Positions 36,492 to 47,403 of a stretch of 64,000 nucleotides of DNA are shown piece after piece. Made by a program: the position numbers and the translations under genes. Each line of letters starts with the position of its first letter. Position 1 is the first letter of the stretch. Origin of the DNA: Cololabis saira (lineage: Eukaryota; Chordata; Actinopteri; Beloniformes; Belonidae); the NCBI RefSeq assembly GCF_033807715.1, contig NC_084606.1, forward strand, positions 39,323,767 through 39,387,766, in the 5' to 3' direction. The notes under the pieces are model-generated. The model had not been told where the DNA came from. It was given only the letters and a program-made list of their open reading frames with translations, and did no database searches.

Positions 36492-38925
36492 ACAGGTTGT
36501 AACGCTCACGGAGACACAAGCTCAGGTTGTAACGCTTACAGAAACACAAGCTCAGGTTGTAACGCTCACTGAGATGCAACTCAGGTTGTAACGCTCACGG
36601 AGACGCAAACTCAGGTTGTAACGCTCACAGAGACACAAGCTCAGGTTGTAACGCTCACTGAGACACAAACTCAGGTTGTAACGCTCACAGAAACACAAGC
36701 TCAGGTTGTAACGCTCACGGAGATGCAAACTCAGGTTGTAACGCTCACAGAGACGCAAACTCAGGTTGTAACGCTCACGGAGATGCAAACTCAGGTTGTA
36801 ACGCTCACAGAGACGCAAACTCAGGTTGTAACGCTCACAGAGACACAAGCTCAGGTTGTAACGCTCACTGAGACACAAACTCAGGTTGTAACGCTCACAG
36901 AGACACAAACTCAGGTTGTAACGCTTATGGAGACACAAACTCAGGTTGTAACGCTCACGTAGACACAAACTCAGGTTGTAACGCTCACAGAGACGCAAAC
37001 TCAGGTTGTAACGCTCACAGAGACGCAAACTCAGGTTGTAACGCTCACGTAGACACAAACTCAGGTTGTAACGCTCATGGAGACGCAAACTCAGGTTGTA
37101 ACGCTCACAGAGACACAAACTCAGGTTGTAACGCTCACGGAGATGCAAACTCAGGTTGTAACGCTCACAGAGACGCAAACTCAGGTTGTAACGCTCACAG
37201 AGACGCAAACTCAGGTTGTAACGCTCACAGAGACACAAGCTCAGGTTGTAACGCTCACTGAGACACAAGCTCAGGTTGTAACGCTCACAGAGACGCAAAC
37301 TCAGGTTGTAACGCTTATGGAGACACAAACTCAGGTTGTAACGCTCACAGAGACGCAAACTCAGGTTGTAACGCTCACAGAGACACAAGCTCAGGTTGTA
37401 ACGCTCACTGAGACACAAGCTCAGGTTGTAACGCTCACAGACACGCAAACTCAGGTTGTAACGCTTATGGAGACACAAACTCAGGTTGTAACGCTCACAG
37501 AGACGCAAACTCAGGTTGTAACGCTCACAGAGACACAAGCTCAGGTTGTAACGCTCACAGAGACGCAAACTCAGGTTGTAACGCTCACGGAGATGCAAAC
37601 TCAGGTTGTAACGCTCACAGAGACGCAAACTCAGGTTGTAACGCTCACAGAGACACAAGCTCAGGTTGTAACGCTCACAGACACGCAAACTCAGGTTGTA
37701 ACGCTTATGGAGACACAAACTCAGGTTGTAACGCTCACAGAAACACAAACTCAGGTTGTAAAGCTCACAGAGACGCAAACTCAGGTTGTAACGCTCACGG
37801 AGATGCAAACTCAGGTTGTAACGCTCACAGAGACACAAACTCAGGTTGTAACGCTCACAGAGACACAAACTCAGGTTGTAACGCTCACAGAGACGCAAAC
37901 TCAGGTTGTAACACTCACAGAGACGCAAACTCAGGTTGTAACGCTCACAGAGACGCAAACTCAGGTTGTAACGCTCACAGAGACGCAAACTCAGGTTGTA
38001 ACGCTCACAGAGACGCAAACTCAGGTTGTAACGCTCACAGAGACACAAACTCAGGTTGTAACTCTCACAGAGACACAAACTCAGGTTGTAACTCTCACAG
38101 AGACACAAACTCAGGTTGTAACGCTCACAGAGACACAAACTCAGGTTGTAACGCTCACAGAGACACAAGCTCAGGTTGTAACGCTCACAGAGACGCAAAC
38201 TCAGGTTGTAACGCTCACGGAGATGCAAACTCAGGTTGTAACGCTCACAGAGACGCAAACTCAGGTTGTAACGCTCACAGAGACACAAGCTCAGGTTGTA
38301 ACGCTCACAGACACGCAAACTCAGGTTGTAACGCTTATGGAGACACAAACTCAGGTTGTAACGCTCACAGAAACACAAACTCAGGTTGTAAAGCTCACAG
38401 AGACGCAAACTCAGGTTGTAACGCTCACGGAGATGCAAACTCAGGTTGTAACGCTCACAGAGACACAAACTCAGGTTGTAACGCTCACAGAGACACAAAC
38501 TCAGGTTGTAACGCTCACAGAGACGCAAACTCAGGTTGTAACACTCACAGAGACGCAAACTCAGGTTGTAACGCTCACAGAGACGCAAACTCAGGTTGTA
38601 ACGCTCACAGAGACGCAAACTCAGGTTGTAACGCTCACAGAGACGCAAACTCAGGTTGTAACGCTCACAGAGACACAAACTCAGGTTGTAACTCTCACAG
38701 AGACACAAACTCAGGTTGTAACGCTCACAGAGACACAAACTCAGGTTGTAACTCTCACAGAGACACAAACTCAGGTTGTAACTCTCACAGAGACACAAAC
38801 TCAGGTTGTAACGCTCACAGAGACACAAACTCAGGTTGTAACTCTCACAGAGACACAAACTCAGGTTGTAACGCTCACAGAGACGCAAACTCAGGTTGTA
38901 ACGCTCACGGAGATGCAATCTCATG
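36492..38925. repeat. 30-bp minisatellite with higher-order repeats
   Basis: About 81 units of CAAACTCAGGTTGTAACGCT and CACAGAGACG in unbroken 30-bp register. As 30 is a multiple of three, one frame on each strand stays open for hundreds of codons (decapeptide repeats on both strands). Private variants recur exactly 630 bases apart: CGCTTATGG (37701 and 38331), AAGCTCAC (37761 and 38391), ACACTCAC (37911 and 38541). This shows a 21-unit block duplicated in tandem. Confidence 0.98.
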
Positions 38926-38939
38926 GACACACAAGAAAG

Positions 38940-39578
38940 GGATGCTTCTCCAGTCCAGGCTTGGTTAAATACTAAGTGAAAAATGAACAGCAGTTTACTA
39001 CAGAGGGAGAATGATGGTTTTTATTTGGCGACTCAGCACCTCGCGTCCATGTCTACAGACGTTTAGATATGAAAAGGCAGGAAAGGACATTAACAACTCC
39101 ATGACCGATAACCCAGTGTTTGGTGGTCTGAGGTCGGTGCTGAGTCATTCAGTGGCCAGTCAGCTCCAGACCTTAGCTCCACCTCTTCGCTGGAGAGTGA
39201 CGCAACGCTGATCTGGTTTCAAATTTGTAACCGTAAAAAGAAAAAGCGCGACTAAGAAAGACGGTTTGAAAGGTTTGAAAGACAGTTAGACTCAACTCAG
39301 CTCGACTCAACTCGGCCTGGTTTCTTTTCCATAACAATCCAGCACCTGGAGCAGAAGTAGGAGGTTGGAGTGAAGCTGCTGTGACGTATTTGATTGTGTA
39401 TCTAAATGAAGAAGACAACAACACTAAAGATGTAGAACCTGGAGGAGATTCTTCTTCCGGCTCTCAGCGAAGGCGGACGCTTTTCTGCTCCTCTCCCTCC
39501 CTATCTGTCCTGCTGCTGCTTTTTGTCCTGTCTCGTCTTCAGAGCCTCTCTTTTTCACTCCTCCAAAACTCTACAATC
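38940..39578. other. 5' part of a likely retroposon or MITE
   Basis: Contains ACTCGGCCTGGTTTCTTTTC and CAGCACCTGGAGCAG. The phrase ATACTTTTC/GAAAAGTATCTACTCGGC at about 40960 may be a distant inverted partner. It leads without a break into the membrane-protein frame. Confidence 0.4.
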
Positions 39579-40048
39579 ATGGAATTGGTTAACTGGTCTC
39601 TCAGCACAATTGACCAAATTCTTGCGACGAGAAGTCAGGGGGTAAGGGAGCCCTCCTGCCCCGACGGGACTTTTTTTTTTGCCAGATACATGATGGATTC
39701 CTGGAAACATTGGAGGATATTGTGTCTGTCGATTCTGTCGGTCGATGATGTTGAAGATGCTTCATAATCGGATTAATGATAACAGGATTTCTGCTGTTTG
39801 GAGTTGGGGGATTCCTGGTCTACCGACAAACGCGTAAGTGGTCAACAGCTGTTCTGGCCCTTTCAGAGCTGCCGGATGTGGCTGAGGGGATAAGCTCTGC
39901 AACCAACACTCAGACTTTAACGTTGGGAGCGCAAAACCGCAAGCTGGATGTGATTCTTAAACAGAATCGCAGGCTAGCGGCGGTCTTTGAGCTCATTGGC
40001 AAGATGGAGACCTTGGAGAAGTTGGAAGCTCGGCTTGGCGGGAATTGA
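39579..40048 (+). pseudogene. Small single-pass membrane protein frame, one frameshift
   Basis: The first part starts at ATG 39579 (MELVNWSLSTIDQ) and includes CPDGTFF, a Trp-rich segment (DSWKHWR) and SVDDVED, then stops at about 39765. Another frame starting just before it reads FIIGLMITGFLLFGVGGFLV, a clear membrane segment, then YRQTRKW and a helical tail with repeated Leu (QNRKLDVILKQNRRL, ELIGKMETLEKLE) to a stop at 40046-40048. A single frame change near 39757-39762 links the two into about 155 codons. An upstream open frame extends to 39381 with a hydrophobic stretch. I do not recognise the family; the 3' retroposon tail suggests an element-borne gene. Confidence 0.5.
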
Positions 40049-40553
40049 TCACAAATTCGTCTGTTTGGAGTCGCCATTGATGAACCAGAGACTGAAGGCA
40101 GACGGAAAATTACTGGGATCTGCCTGTTCTTTCAATACAATTGTTGATTCTATAATCTGACCTTGACAGAGCAGCCTGGCAGGCCGCTCCAGTCACAATC
40201 TCCCTGGAGGAATGAAAACAAGACTCTCTGCCCCACTAACCCTCCCCTCTCCAAGAACATCTGTGGACCTGTATCAGAACTGTACCGAGCCGTCTGATAA
40301 CATCAAGGACAATGGCTGAGGAGCAGCTCTGGGCCAAAGTTCACAGACTTACCGCTCACACACACACCTGCTGATAACCACACCTCCCTCATTCTCAATG
40401 CCTTCCTTTTCCGTTTTTTGCACCTGGACACTGCGTATTTATACACAGTGTGAAGATGTGTACCATTGTGTCGCTGCCGGTGTATCCGAAGTCAAATACA
40501 TTGTTTTTCTAAACTGTTAAAAAAAGCTGATTCTGATTCTGATCAATATCAAG
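40049..40553 (+). repeat. 3' UTR and (CTGATT)n tail of a retroposon
   Basis: Noncoding sequence ends with AAAAAAGCTGATTCTGATTC and stops abruptly at 40553. Hexamer tails of this kind occur at the 3' ends of L2/Rex-type elements and of retroposons they mobilise. This links the frame at 39579-40048 to a mobile unit. Confidence 0.55.
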
Positions 40554-41673
40554 TTAAAAAATGAGAGTGAGAGAAGCTTCAAGCGGCGACGCTTTTTAGT
40601 TTTTTTTAGTTTGTTTGTATGTTTGAAAAGTCAGCTGGAGCCGTGAGCAGCTATGAAGAGACAGAGCTCCTGGTAGATCTGGTCGTTCCTTATCTCCGTC
40701 TAGATCTTTTTAATTCTCTCCTCAGCACCAGGTTTATGAACATCTGCACCTCAGAGTTGGATCATGAAACAGACTTTTGCTGCCGTTGATGGTTGAATAA
40801 AATGAACAAGAATCTGTCAAGAGTCTCTTTCTCTGATTTCCTCCTCCTGACTCAGACGTCTGACTCCAACCCCCCGACCAATCGGTGGCCTGTAGTGTGA
40901 TGATGTCAGATACAGCCGACTCAGCAGCTTAGAACCTCGGCAGAATAGATACAGAAAAGTATCTACTCGGCACTTTAGACCCCTGGTGGAGAAGAACCAT
41001 TAGTTACAAAGACCCCCGGGTATTTCTATAGTGAGCAGACGTGCTGCAGGGTCTATCTGCCGTTTTACCGGCTCTTGCGAGACTATTGGCAGCTGATGAC
41101 GAGCTAAACAGGACAGTGGCTATAAACAGTAGTGATGAGGGATTGTTTGCCTTAACAAGCTGATCCATAGCGTGACATTGTTTTATCTGATCTGTTCTCC
41201 GATTCTGCCGACTGTGCAGCCCGGACTGATGACGCAGGGTTACATGAGTTAACTATTGATCCATTCCAGAGAGTAGAAAGGAGGCGTCTGACAATATTCT
41301 CTTTCAGAAATTCTGATTTGAATCATTTGCTTGATAGCGTTGCCAATAAGGAGAACGCAACCGAAACACTGAGTCATCCTGGGTTGATGCAGAACCTCCA
41401 AACTTCAGAGAACTCTACTGATTTACTGCGCAAAAAAAATCCCTGTACCATCTATTACAGTTTATACCTCTTTTGCTTCCTTAATTTATTGAGCAATGAA
41501 GTCCAAAGGAGAATTATAAGAGGTAATGACATCTGTCCTTGATAGGACTCTTGATGAAAAGAGACTCATGCAGCTTGTTTTAACGAAAGAGAAAAAACAT
41601 TTTTGGGGGTTTTGCTCTGATTCAATGTCCTCCCCAGAACTGTGGATGAAAAGCCAAATATACTAAGCAGGGA
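40554..41673. other. No gene recognised
   Basis: Includes AGATACAGAAAAGTATCTAC near 40947, a short perfect palindrome typical of MITE remnants. The 74-codon frame at 41318 shows no motif. Confidence 0.4.
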
Positions 41674-41681
41674 AATATAAC

Positions 41682-42762
41682 CAGTACTCGAGTTGTAAAA
41701 AAGAATCAGGGGGGATGGTGGATTTGATCATATGGGGACAGATAATTTGTGCTGATTACAAATAATATAATATATTACAAATAATAGCAGTGACCAAAAC
41801 ACCTGCAGAAATACTGCAGGAATGACATAGCAGCAGTTAAATGCAGCCTTCTGTAAGCTTTAAATATCCACTGGACTTACATCAAATACATCAAAACACA
41901 ACAATAAAAAACACTTTTCTGAACTTATCAATATGACTCTGTCCTTCACAGGATAAGTAAAATGGATCACTGCAAAAACTCAAAATCTTGACAAGAACAT
42001 TTGTCTTATTTCTAGTTAAAATGTCTCATTTTAGTCAAAAAAATCTCATTACACTTAAAACAAGACTCATCACTGCAAAAAACAACAATTTTCACCTGTT
42101 TCAAGTAGATTTTCACTTGAAATAAGTAAAAAAATCTGACAGTGGAACAAGATTTTTTTGCTTGTAATGAGAAGATAAATCTTGACCCACTGGCAGATTT
42201 TTCTACTTATTTCAAGTGAAAATTTACTTGAAACAGGTGAAAATTATCAAATAGGTTATTTTTCTGGTGTTATTTTTCTGGTGTTATTTTTCTGGTGATG
42301 ACTCTAAATGTTGAAATAGCAGTAAAACCACATTCATTGATGAAATGACATAAGGGATGGAAAGGAGGGATGGCAGTTTTACAGGGGGGATGATTTGGAC
42401 CGTTTTTATTTCAGGGGGGGGATGATTTGGACCGTTTTTATTTCAGGGGGGGATGATTTGGACCGTTTTTATTTCAGGGGGGATGATTTGGACCGTTTTT
42501 ATTTCAGGGGGGATGATTTGGACCGTTTTTATTTCAGGGGGGATGATTTGGACCGTTTTTATTTCAGGGGGGATGATTTGGACCGTTTTTATTTCAGGGG
42601 GGGATGATTTGGACCGTTTTTATTTCAGGGGGGATGATTTGGACCGTTTTTATTTCAGGGGGGGATGATTTGGACCGTTTTTATTTCAGGGGGGATGATT
42701 TGGACCGTTTTTATTTCAGGGGGGGGATCCCATCCCCCTCATCCCCCTCAACTCCAGTACTG
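41682..42762. mobile_element. Intact hAT-type element carrying a minisatellite
   Basis: CAGTACTCGAGTTG at the left and CAACTCCAGTACTG at the right are inverted repeats with one mismatch. AATATAAC is repeated exactly at both flanks (41674-41681 and 42763-42770). Contents in reverse to the other copies: hairpin (42089-42242) then about eleven units of GGGGGATGATTTGGACCG and TTTTTATTTCAG (42384-42730). It is 1081 bases with no transposase. Confidence 0.92.
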
Positions 42763-42770
42763 AATATAAC

Positions 42771-43004
42771 CACGTATGCACAAACTTCCACCAATCACAA
42801 ACCAAAAGATACAAAACCAGTTAAAACTGCTACTATTGAACCTAAAAGCAGTCTTTAGCTACCGGTATATATAATGATTAGGGGTGAGGCGACGGATATA
42901 GAACTGAAATTGCTGCAAACGGAGACCACATTTTTTATTACATTACTGATTGACGTTAGTAGAGTTAACATTACGACAGCCTTGGTAAGTCTAAACATGT
43001 AATG
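42771..43004. other. No gene recognised
   Basis: Short mixed interval without signals. Confidence 0.4.
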
Positions 43005-43620
43005 GCCACGGTTACATGATGTTTTTTAATTCGGAATTAGTTATTCCGAATTAAATAATTCAGAATTAAACTATTTTCTTTCGAGCTTACATGGAAATAG
43101 TAATTCTGAATTGAGGTTTACATGGAAAACACGTTTGATGGTCTTTCTCCAATTCCTCTCCAGGTCTGGGGGTTGGGAAGGTTCTGATTGGATAGGGGGG
43201 GGGACCGGAAGTTAAACTACCGGAAGAAAAACTAACTTAGTCGCTACAACTTTAAAAAGCTCACCATTTTGATGTTTCCTGTTTCCATCTGTTCTTTTAA
43301 TGATTTCTATTTATTAAATAAATGATCTCTGCTCTTGACCAGCGTTTACTGCTGCTGCATCTTGAAACTTTGTTTGGAAAACCAGCCCAGCGTGGAATAT
43401 AAGTGTCATGGAGACAGACGGGCGAGGGAACGAGCAGAAAGAAAGACCGGAATTAATTTAAAGAGGAATGAGTGTATACATGATCTGGAATTATTCTATT
43501 CGGATTTAAAATAGGAATAAACCAGCCACTTACTTCGGAATTAAGTTTAATTCGGAATGGCCATTTTCATTTGGAATTAGGTGTTTACATGGTAATTTGT
43601 ACTCATTTTAAATCAGATTT
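43005..43620. mobile_element. Likely palindromic MITE (TTACATG, AATTCGGAATTA)
   Basis: Left GTTACATGATG and AATTCGGAATTAGT, and right AATTCGGAATGGCC and TTTACATGG, form imperfect inverted arms. The middle (43135-43480) looks like unrelated filler. Target duplication not resolved. Confidence 0.5.
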
Positions 43621-44380
43621 AATTTTAATTAAGAAGAGAGCGCCACTCTTTATAAGGGATTACTGCTGCAGTTCTGCACAACCCACGTCTTACTACCTTA
43701 TTTAGGAGTGTTTGGCAGCTGCTTTGGTAAATGTTTGACTCGCCATGTGTTTCAATAAATTAGTATAATAGTACAACATACAGAACATGTTTTGTATTAC
43801 TCTTACTTCTCTTTTCTTTTTTTTTGACTGCTATATTATGCTGAAGAGGCTCCGAGGCGTGAGCAATATTTTTGTTTTCCTCGTGAGATTATTTTTTTCC
43901 TCTGCAGCTACAAATCAAATAGTTAATATTTTTTCCTCAACAAAATTAATCTCACCGCAGAGAGCTGGCCAGCAACTGCGTTTAGCTGGAGTAGTGGGGA
44001 ATAAAACCCGTTTGAATGATCCGACCCCGGTCTGTGTGAGTGTTTGTTTGTGGTTTAATAAACCCGTGTTTTGATCCGACGCCCGTCTGTGTGCGTGTTT
44101 GTTTGTGGTTTACTGAGGAACGTTATGTTTGGTTGTTACAGCCGCGATCCAACCGAGCCGACGACTCTTTTACTCTTTTACTTTGTTATCAGATACTTGG
44201 CCGGCCTCCGTGGTCCTGCCTCCGAGCAGGAAAGCGGTGAAAAGTTAAACCATTAGCGATCTTTAGGAGCTGCTGCAGCTACAACACAGCAACGGGTTAC
44301 CAGCTTCTGCGGAGCTGCGCTCCACGCCCCGCCCATTTTGGTCTGGACTACGAATCGGGAAGGAGGGGGAAGTGAAGTAT
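43621..44380. other. Unassigned interval with a short direct repeat
   Basis: A direct repeat of about 55 bases occurs at 44017-44070 and 44073-44115 (GATCCGAC, GTCTGTGTG, TTTGTTTGTGGTTTA), with AATAAA in the first unit, reminiscent of an LTR end. No open frame with a known domain. Confidence 0.35.
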
Positions 44381-44577
44381 GCCGTAAAGCAGTCAAAGCC
44401 GTAAAAATGTGTAGTTTTTTAGTGTGGCAGGGTTCCTACCATGCACCTCAAAGTTACATAGTGGCAGTGAAGGCGATACAGACCCCTCAGACCATGACAG
44501 AGGTTCATTAAACCTGTTGGAAGTTGATGTACCATCACAATGACTCTGGAAATATGATATTAAGGTGGAAAAGTTAC
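44381..44577. mobile_element. Short MITE with AAGTTACATAGTG arms
   Basis: AAAGTTACATAGTGGCAGTG near 44450 and AAAGTTACATAGTGCCGC near 44571 are direct copies around a short core. The right copy abuts the modular repeat. A small non-autonomous element is the likeliest reading. Confidence 0.35.
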
Positions 44578-45330
44578 ATAGTGCCGCTTTAAGTTGCGAC
44601 ATGATACAGGTGTGTACCGATTTTCGTTCATGTACGTCAAACCGTATTGTGGGGCTTGAGGCGCAAAGTTTTTTCTGTCTGAACCAACCAGATGAAGGGT
44701 GGGCGCGCTTTTTGGCATCTAGCGTCGCCACGGTAACGCTTTTGAAAGAGAAAAGTAATGCGTGGTCTCGGAGTATGGAGACGCACATTTTGATGTATAA
44801 CACACCTGGGTGCACGTTACTGTTCGGGCCGTATTAACTGCCGTAGGAATAGCATACATTTTGCCAAAATGACACGATTAATTCAAAATGGCCGACATCC
44901 TGTTCGGTTTCGGGCATGATGCCAAGAGACTTTTATTTAAGTTGCCCCATGATACAGGTGTGTACCAATTTTCGTGCATGTACGTCAAACCGTATCGTGG
45001 GGCTTGAGGCACAAAGTTTTCCGGGGGGCGCTGTTGAGCCATTTTGCCACGCCCATGAATGCAAACTATTATGAAATTTTTGCCAGGCCTGGCTTGGTGC
45101 AAAATTTGGTGACTTTTTGGGCACGTTTAGGGGGGCAAAAAGGCCTTCCTTTTGTCAGAAGAAGAAGAAGAAGAAGAAGAAGAAGAAGAAGAAGAAGAAG
45201 AAGAAGAAGAAGAAGAAGACGAAGAAGACGAAGAAGACGAAGAAGACGAAGAAGAAGAAGAAGAAGAAGAAGAAGAAGAATTCCTACAGATACAATAGGG
45301 CCTTCGCACTGAAGGTGCTCGGGCCCTAAT
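44578..45330 (+). repeat. Modular 'GCTGCAAGCAGCG' repeat, left-truncated
   Basis: Begins inside a module (TTTAAGTTGCGACATGATAC) and ends GCTCGGGCCCTAATTAAAG. It contains a (GAA)n run at 45157-45281 at the place where other copies have a short A-rich AAGAAAGAA segment, so the run grew from an internal seed. Confidence 0.75.
45157..45281. repeat. (GAA)n microsatellite
   Basis: About 41 trinucleotides of AGA/GAA with ACG interruptions. Translated frames of poly-Lys, Arg or Ser are not genes. Confidence 0.97.
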
Positions 45331-45660
45331 TAAAGAGGAATTAAACTTCCCATGTAAACGCAGTGAATAAAGCAATAATAACAACACACATCAGTGTAGT
45401 GTGTGTGTGTACACATGTGTCTCCACCGGGACTCCAGCTGAACCGAGCCACTCCGTCCCAAGCCCTCAGAGAAAGTGTTACTATAGTAACTGTATCCATG
45501 ACGACCACACACAGAGTAGCGGCTGCTGGTTTTAGTGCCGGAGATCAAACAGGTCTGATGCTGACAAAGGGGGAGGTGAAGAAGAAGAGAAAGGGGGAGA
45601 AAACCATGACAGAGACGGAGAGGGTGTTTGCTCGGGAGGTCAAGTGGTCGTCCTATTAGA
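45331..45660. other. No gene recognised
   Basis: Opens with GAATTAAACTTCCCATGTAA, a phrase like the ends of the MITE at 43005. The remainder has no supported feature. Confidence 0.4.
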
Positions 45661-45770
45661 TCGAGGGTCAGCAACCCGTGGCTCTTTAGCGCCGCCCTAG
45701 TGGCTCCCTGGAGGTTTTTCAAAAATGTTTGACCTTTTTTTTCCTTTCCGTAAAAGAAGAAGAACAAAAA
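45661..45770. mobile_element. hAT MITE family 2, left fragment
   Basis: GGGTCAGCAACCC, GTGGCTCTTT and GCGCCGCCCTAGTGGCTCC match the left 60-100 bases of 5110-5705; the rest is missing. Confidence 0.7.
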
Positions 45771-45779
45771 AGAAACAAA

Positions 45780-46290
45780 AAAGGCAACAGAGAAATCAAC
45801 AAGATCATCAGTTTCAACACCGTAGGTGAGAACGAGATCGAGAGTATGATTAAAACAGTGCGTCGGTTAGTCCACTTTTTGTGAGATACCCATTGATTCT
45901 AGAAGAAAATTGAAAGCTAATTTAAGATTATCGCTTTCAACATACAGTACACATGAATGTTAAAGTCACCCACTATGATGAATTTATCTGTACTGATCAA
46001 TAATCCAGACAGGAAATCTGAAAATTCAGACAGAAACTCTAGATAAGCACCAGCAGGGGGCCGGTACACTACCACTAACAAAACTGGCTTCTCTGATTTC
46101 CAGCTCGGGAATTTCCGACTAAGCGTGAGGCTTTCAAATGTATTATAATTGCACTTAGGTTAAATTTTTGTTTGGAGACTGCAGTTATAAATTGCTGCAA
46201 CTCCTCTGCCTCGGCCCGTGTTTCTAGGAATGTGATGATTAAAGTAGCCAAGCCGGGACAAGTGAAACTGTAGAGTTAAGACTGTAAAAT
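45780..46290 (-). pseudogene. LINE endonuclease-domain fragment
   Basis: The minus strand reads VVVYRPPAGAYLEFLSEF and then IIVGDFNIHV, the Tyr-Arg-Pro-Pro and Gly-Asp-Phe-Asn motifs of the apurinic-type endonuclease of fish non-LTR retrotransposons. Upstream residues (YFNHHIPRNTGRGRGVA) also fit the domain. At least two in-frame stops and a frame change break it. No reverse transcriptase is attached. An L2/Rex1-like clade is likely but not proven. Confidence 0.7.
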
Positions 46291-46990
46291 AGTGAACATG
46301 TGATAAATCTTGATTTACAGTTTATGATCAACTAAGCAGCAGATGGTAGTTTTCATCATTTTACCTGTCTCTTAATAATAATAATAATCCTCCACCCCCC
46401 CCGCCCCCCCCCCCCCCCCCCCCCCCCGCCTCCCGTGCAGCACTGCTGTCTGAGGACGAGGCTTCTGCAGACGGACAAATGTCCATTTGAAGCCGGAGCC
46501 TTGAAACCTTGAAAGAACTCTCTCTGTACAAACAAGAGGCTTCAAAGCGGAAGAGAGGAGACGGCCCCCACCCCAGGTTTGTATTCATCATATAAATCTG
46601 ATTTAACATTCACAGGAAGTGCTCTGAACTCTCATCTGTCCCGTCTCCAAGGAAACCCCTGCCCGGGCTGTGTGTCTGTTGTCAGGGCAACGGGCCGGAG
46701 GGGAACGCTGGCGAGGAAAACACCGGCGAGGATCAGACGAGGTGCAGACAACAAAGGCAGGCGAGGCCGCAGACGTTTCATCCACCGACACCTTCACCAT
46801 TGTGGAAAAGAACATGTACCTTCAATCAATAGTGGTTTAAATATTAGGTTAATAAAACATAATGATTAGTCCTTAAAGGATGTTGGTAAATATGACCTCA
46901 TGTACAATGATAGGGGACAGCTCTGGACTTGACTTCAAGTTTGTCTCTTTTTCAGACATGTGCATGACGGCTTTAAATCTGACTCTAGTC
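46291..46990. other. Spacer with poly-C tract
   Basis: A C-rich homopolymer tract spans about 46391-46430. No gene is supported; the 96-codon frame at 46579 has no motif. Confidence 0.45.
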
Positions 46991-47400
46991 CAGGGATCGG
47001 CAACCCAAAATGTTTTAGATCCATATTGGACCAAAAACACAAAAAACAATGTCTGGAGCCGAAAAAATGAAAAGTCTTGTATCAGCCTTAGAATGAAAAC
47101 AACACATGCTGCATGTTTCTATATTAGTTAGAACTGGGGGAAGATTTATTTTTTCATTATGCACTTCGAGAAAAAAGTTGAAATGTCGTGAAAAAAGTCG
47201 AAATTTCGAGATTAATGTTGAAGTACAATTTCGAAAAAAAAGTCGAAATGTCGAGAAAAAAGTCAAAATGTTGAGAAAAAAGTTGAAATGTCGAGAAAAA
47301 AGTCGAAATGTCGAGATTAATGTTGAAGTCCAATCCCAAGAAAAAAGTCGAAATGTCAAGATTAAAAAGGAAAGGAAAAAGGAAGGAAAAAAAAGGAAAA
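46991..47400. mobile_element. hAT MITE family 2, inverted and truncated
   Basis: Left end CAGGGATCGGCAACCC is the complement of the family's right end. The AAAAAAGTCGAAATGTCGAG units are the complement of the internal chain. It breaks off near 47400. Confidence 0.8.
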
Positions 47401-47403
47401 AAG

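Noticed and set aside
36492..38925. CRISPR-like regular repeats
   Set aside because: Units are contiguous with no unique spacers and the window is vertebrate; the same applies to 26655-26912 and 7513-7770.
36552..38930. 792-codon minus and 632-codon plus frames of decapeptide repeats
   Set aside because: Both strands are open at once because the 30-bp period is divisible by three. There is no unique N- or C-terminal domain, and unit substitutions are not biased to silent positions by eye.
42395..42858. Repeated peptide 'DDLDRFYFRG' in several frames (also 7206-7791, 18148-18414, 28393-28581)
   Set aside because: Translation of the 30-32-bp minisatellite inside the hAT-type element; the frame changes with unit-length variation.
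43621..44380. Solo LTR of an endogenous retrovirus
   Set aside because: Only an AATAAA and a short direct repeat support it; no TG...CA borders or target duplication were found.
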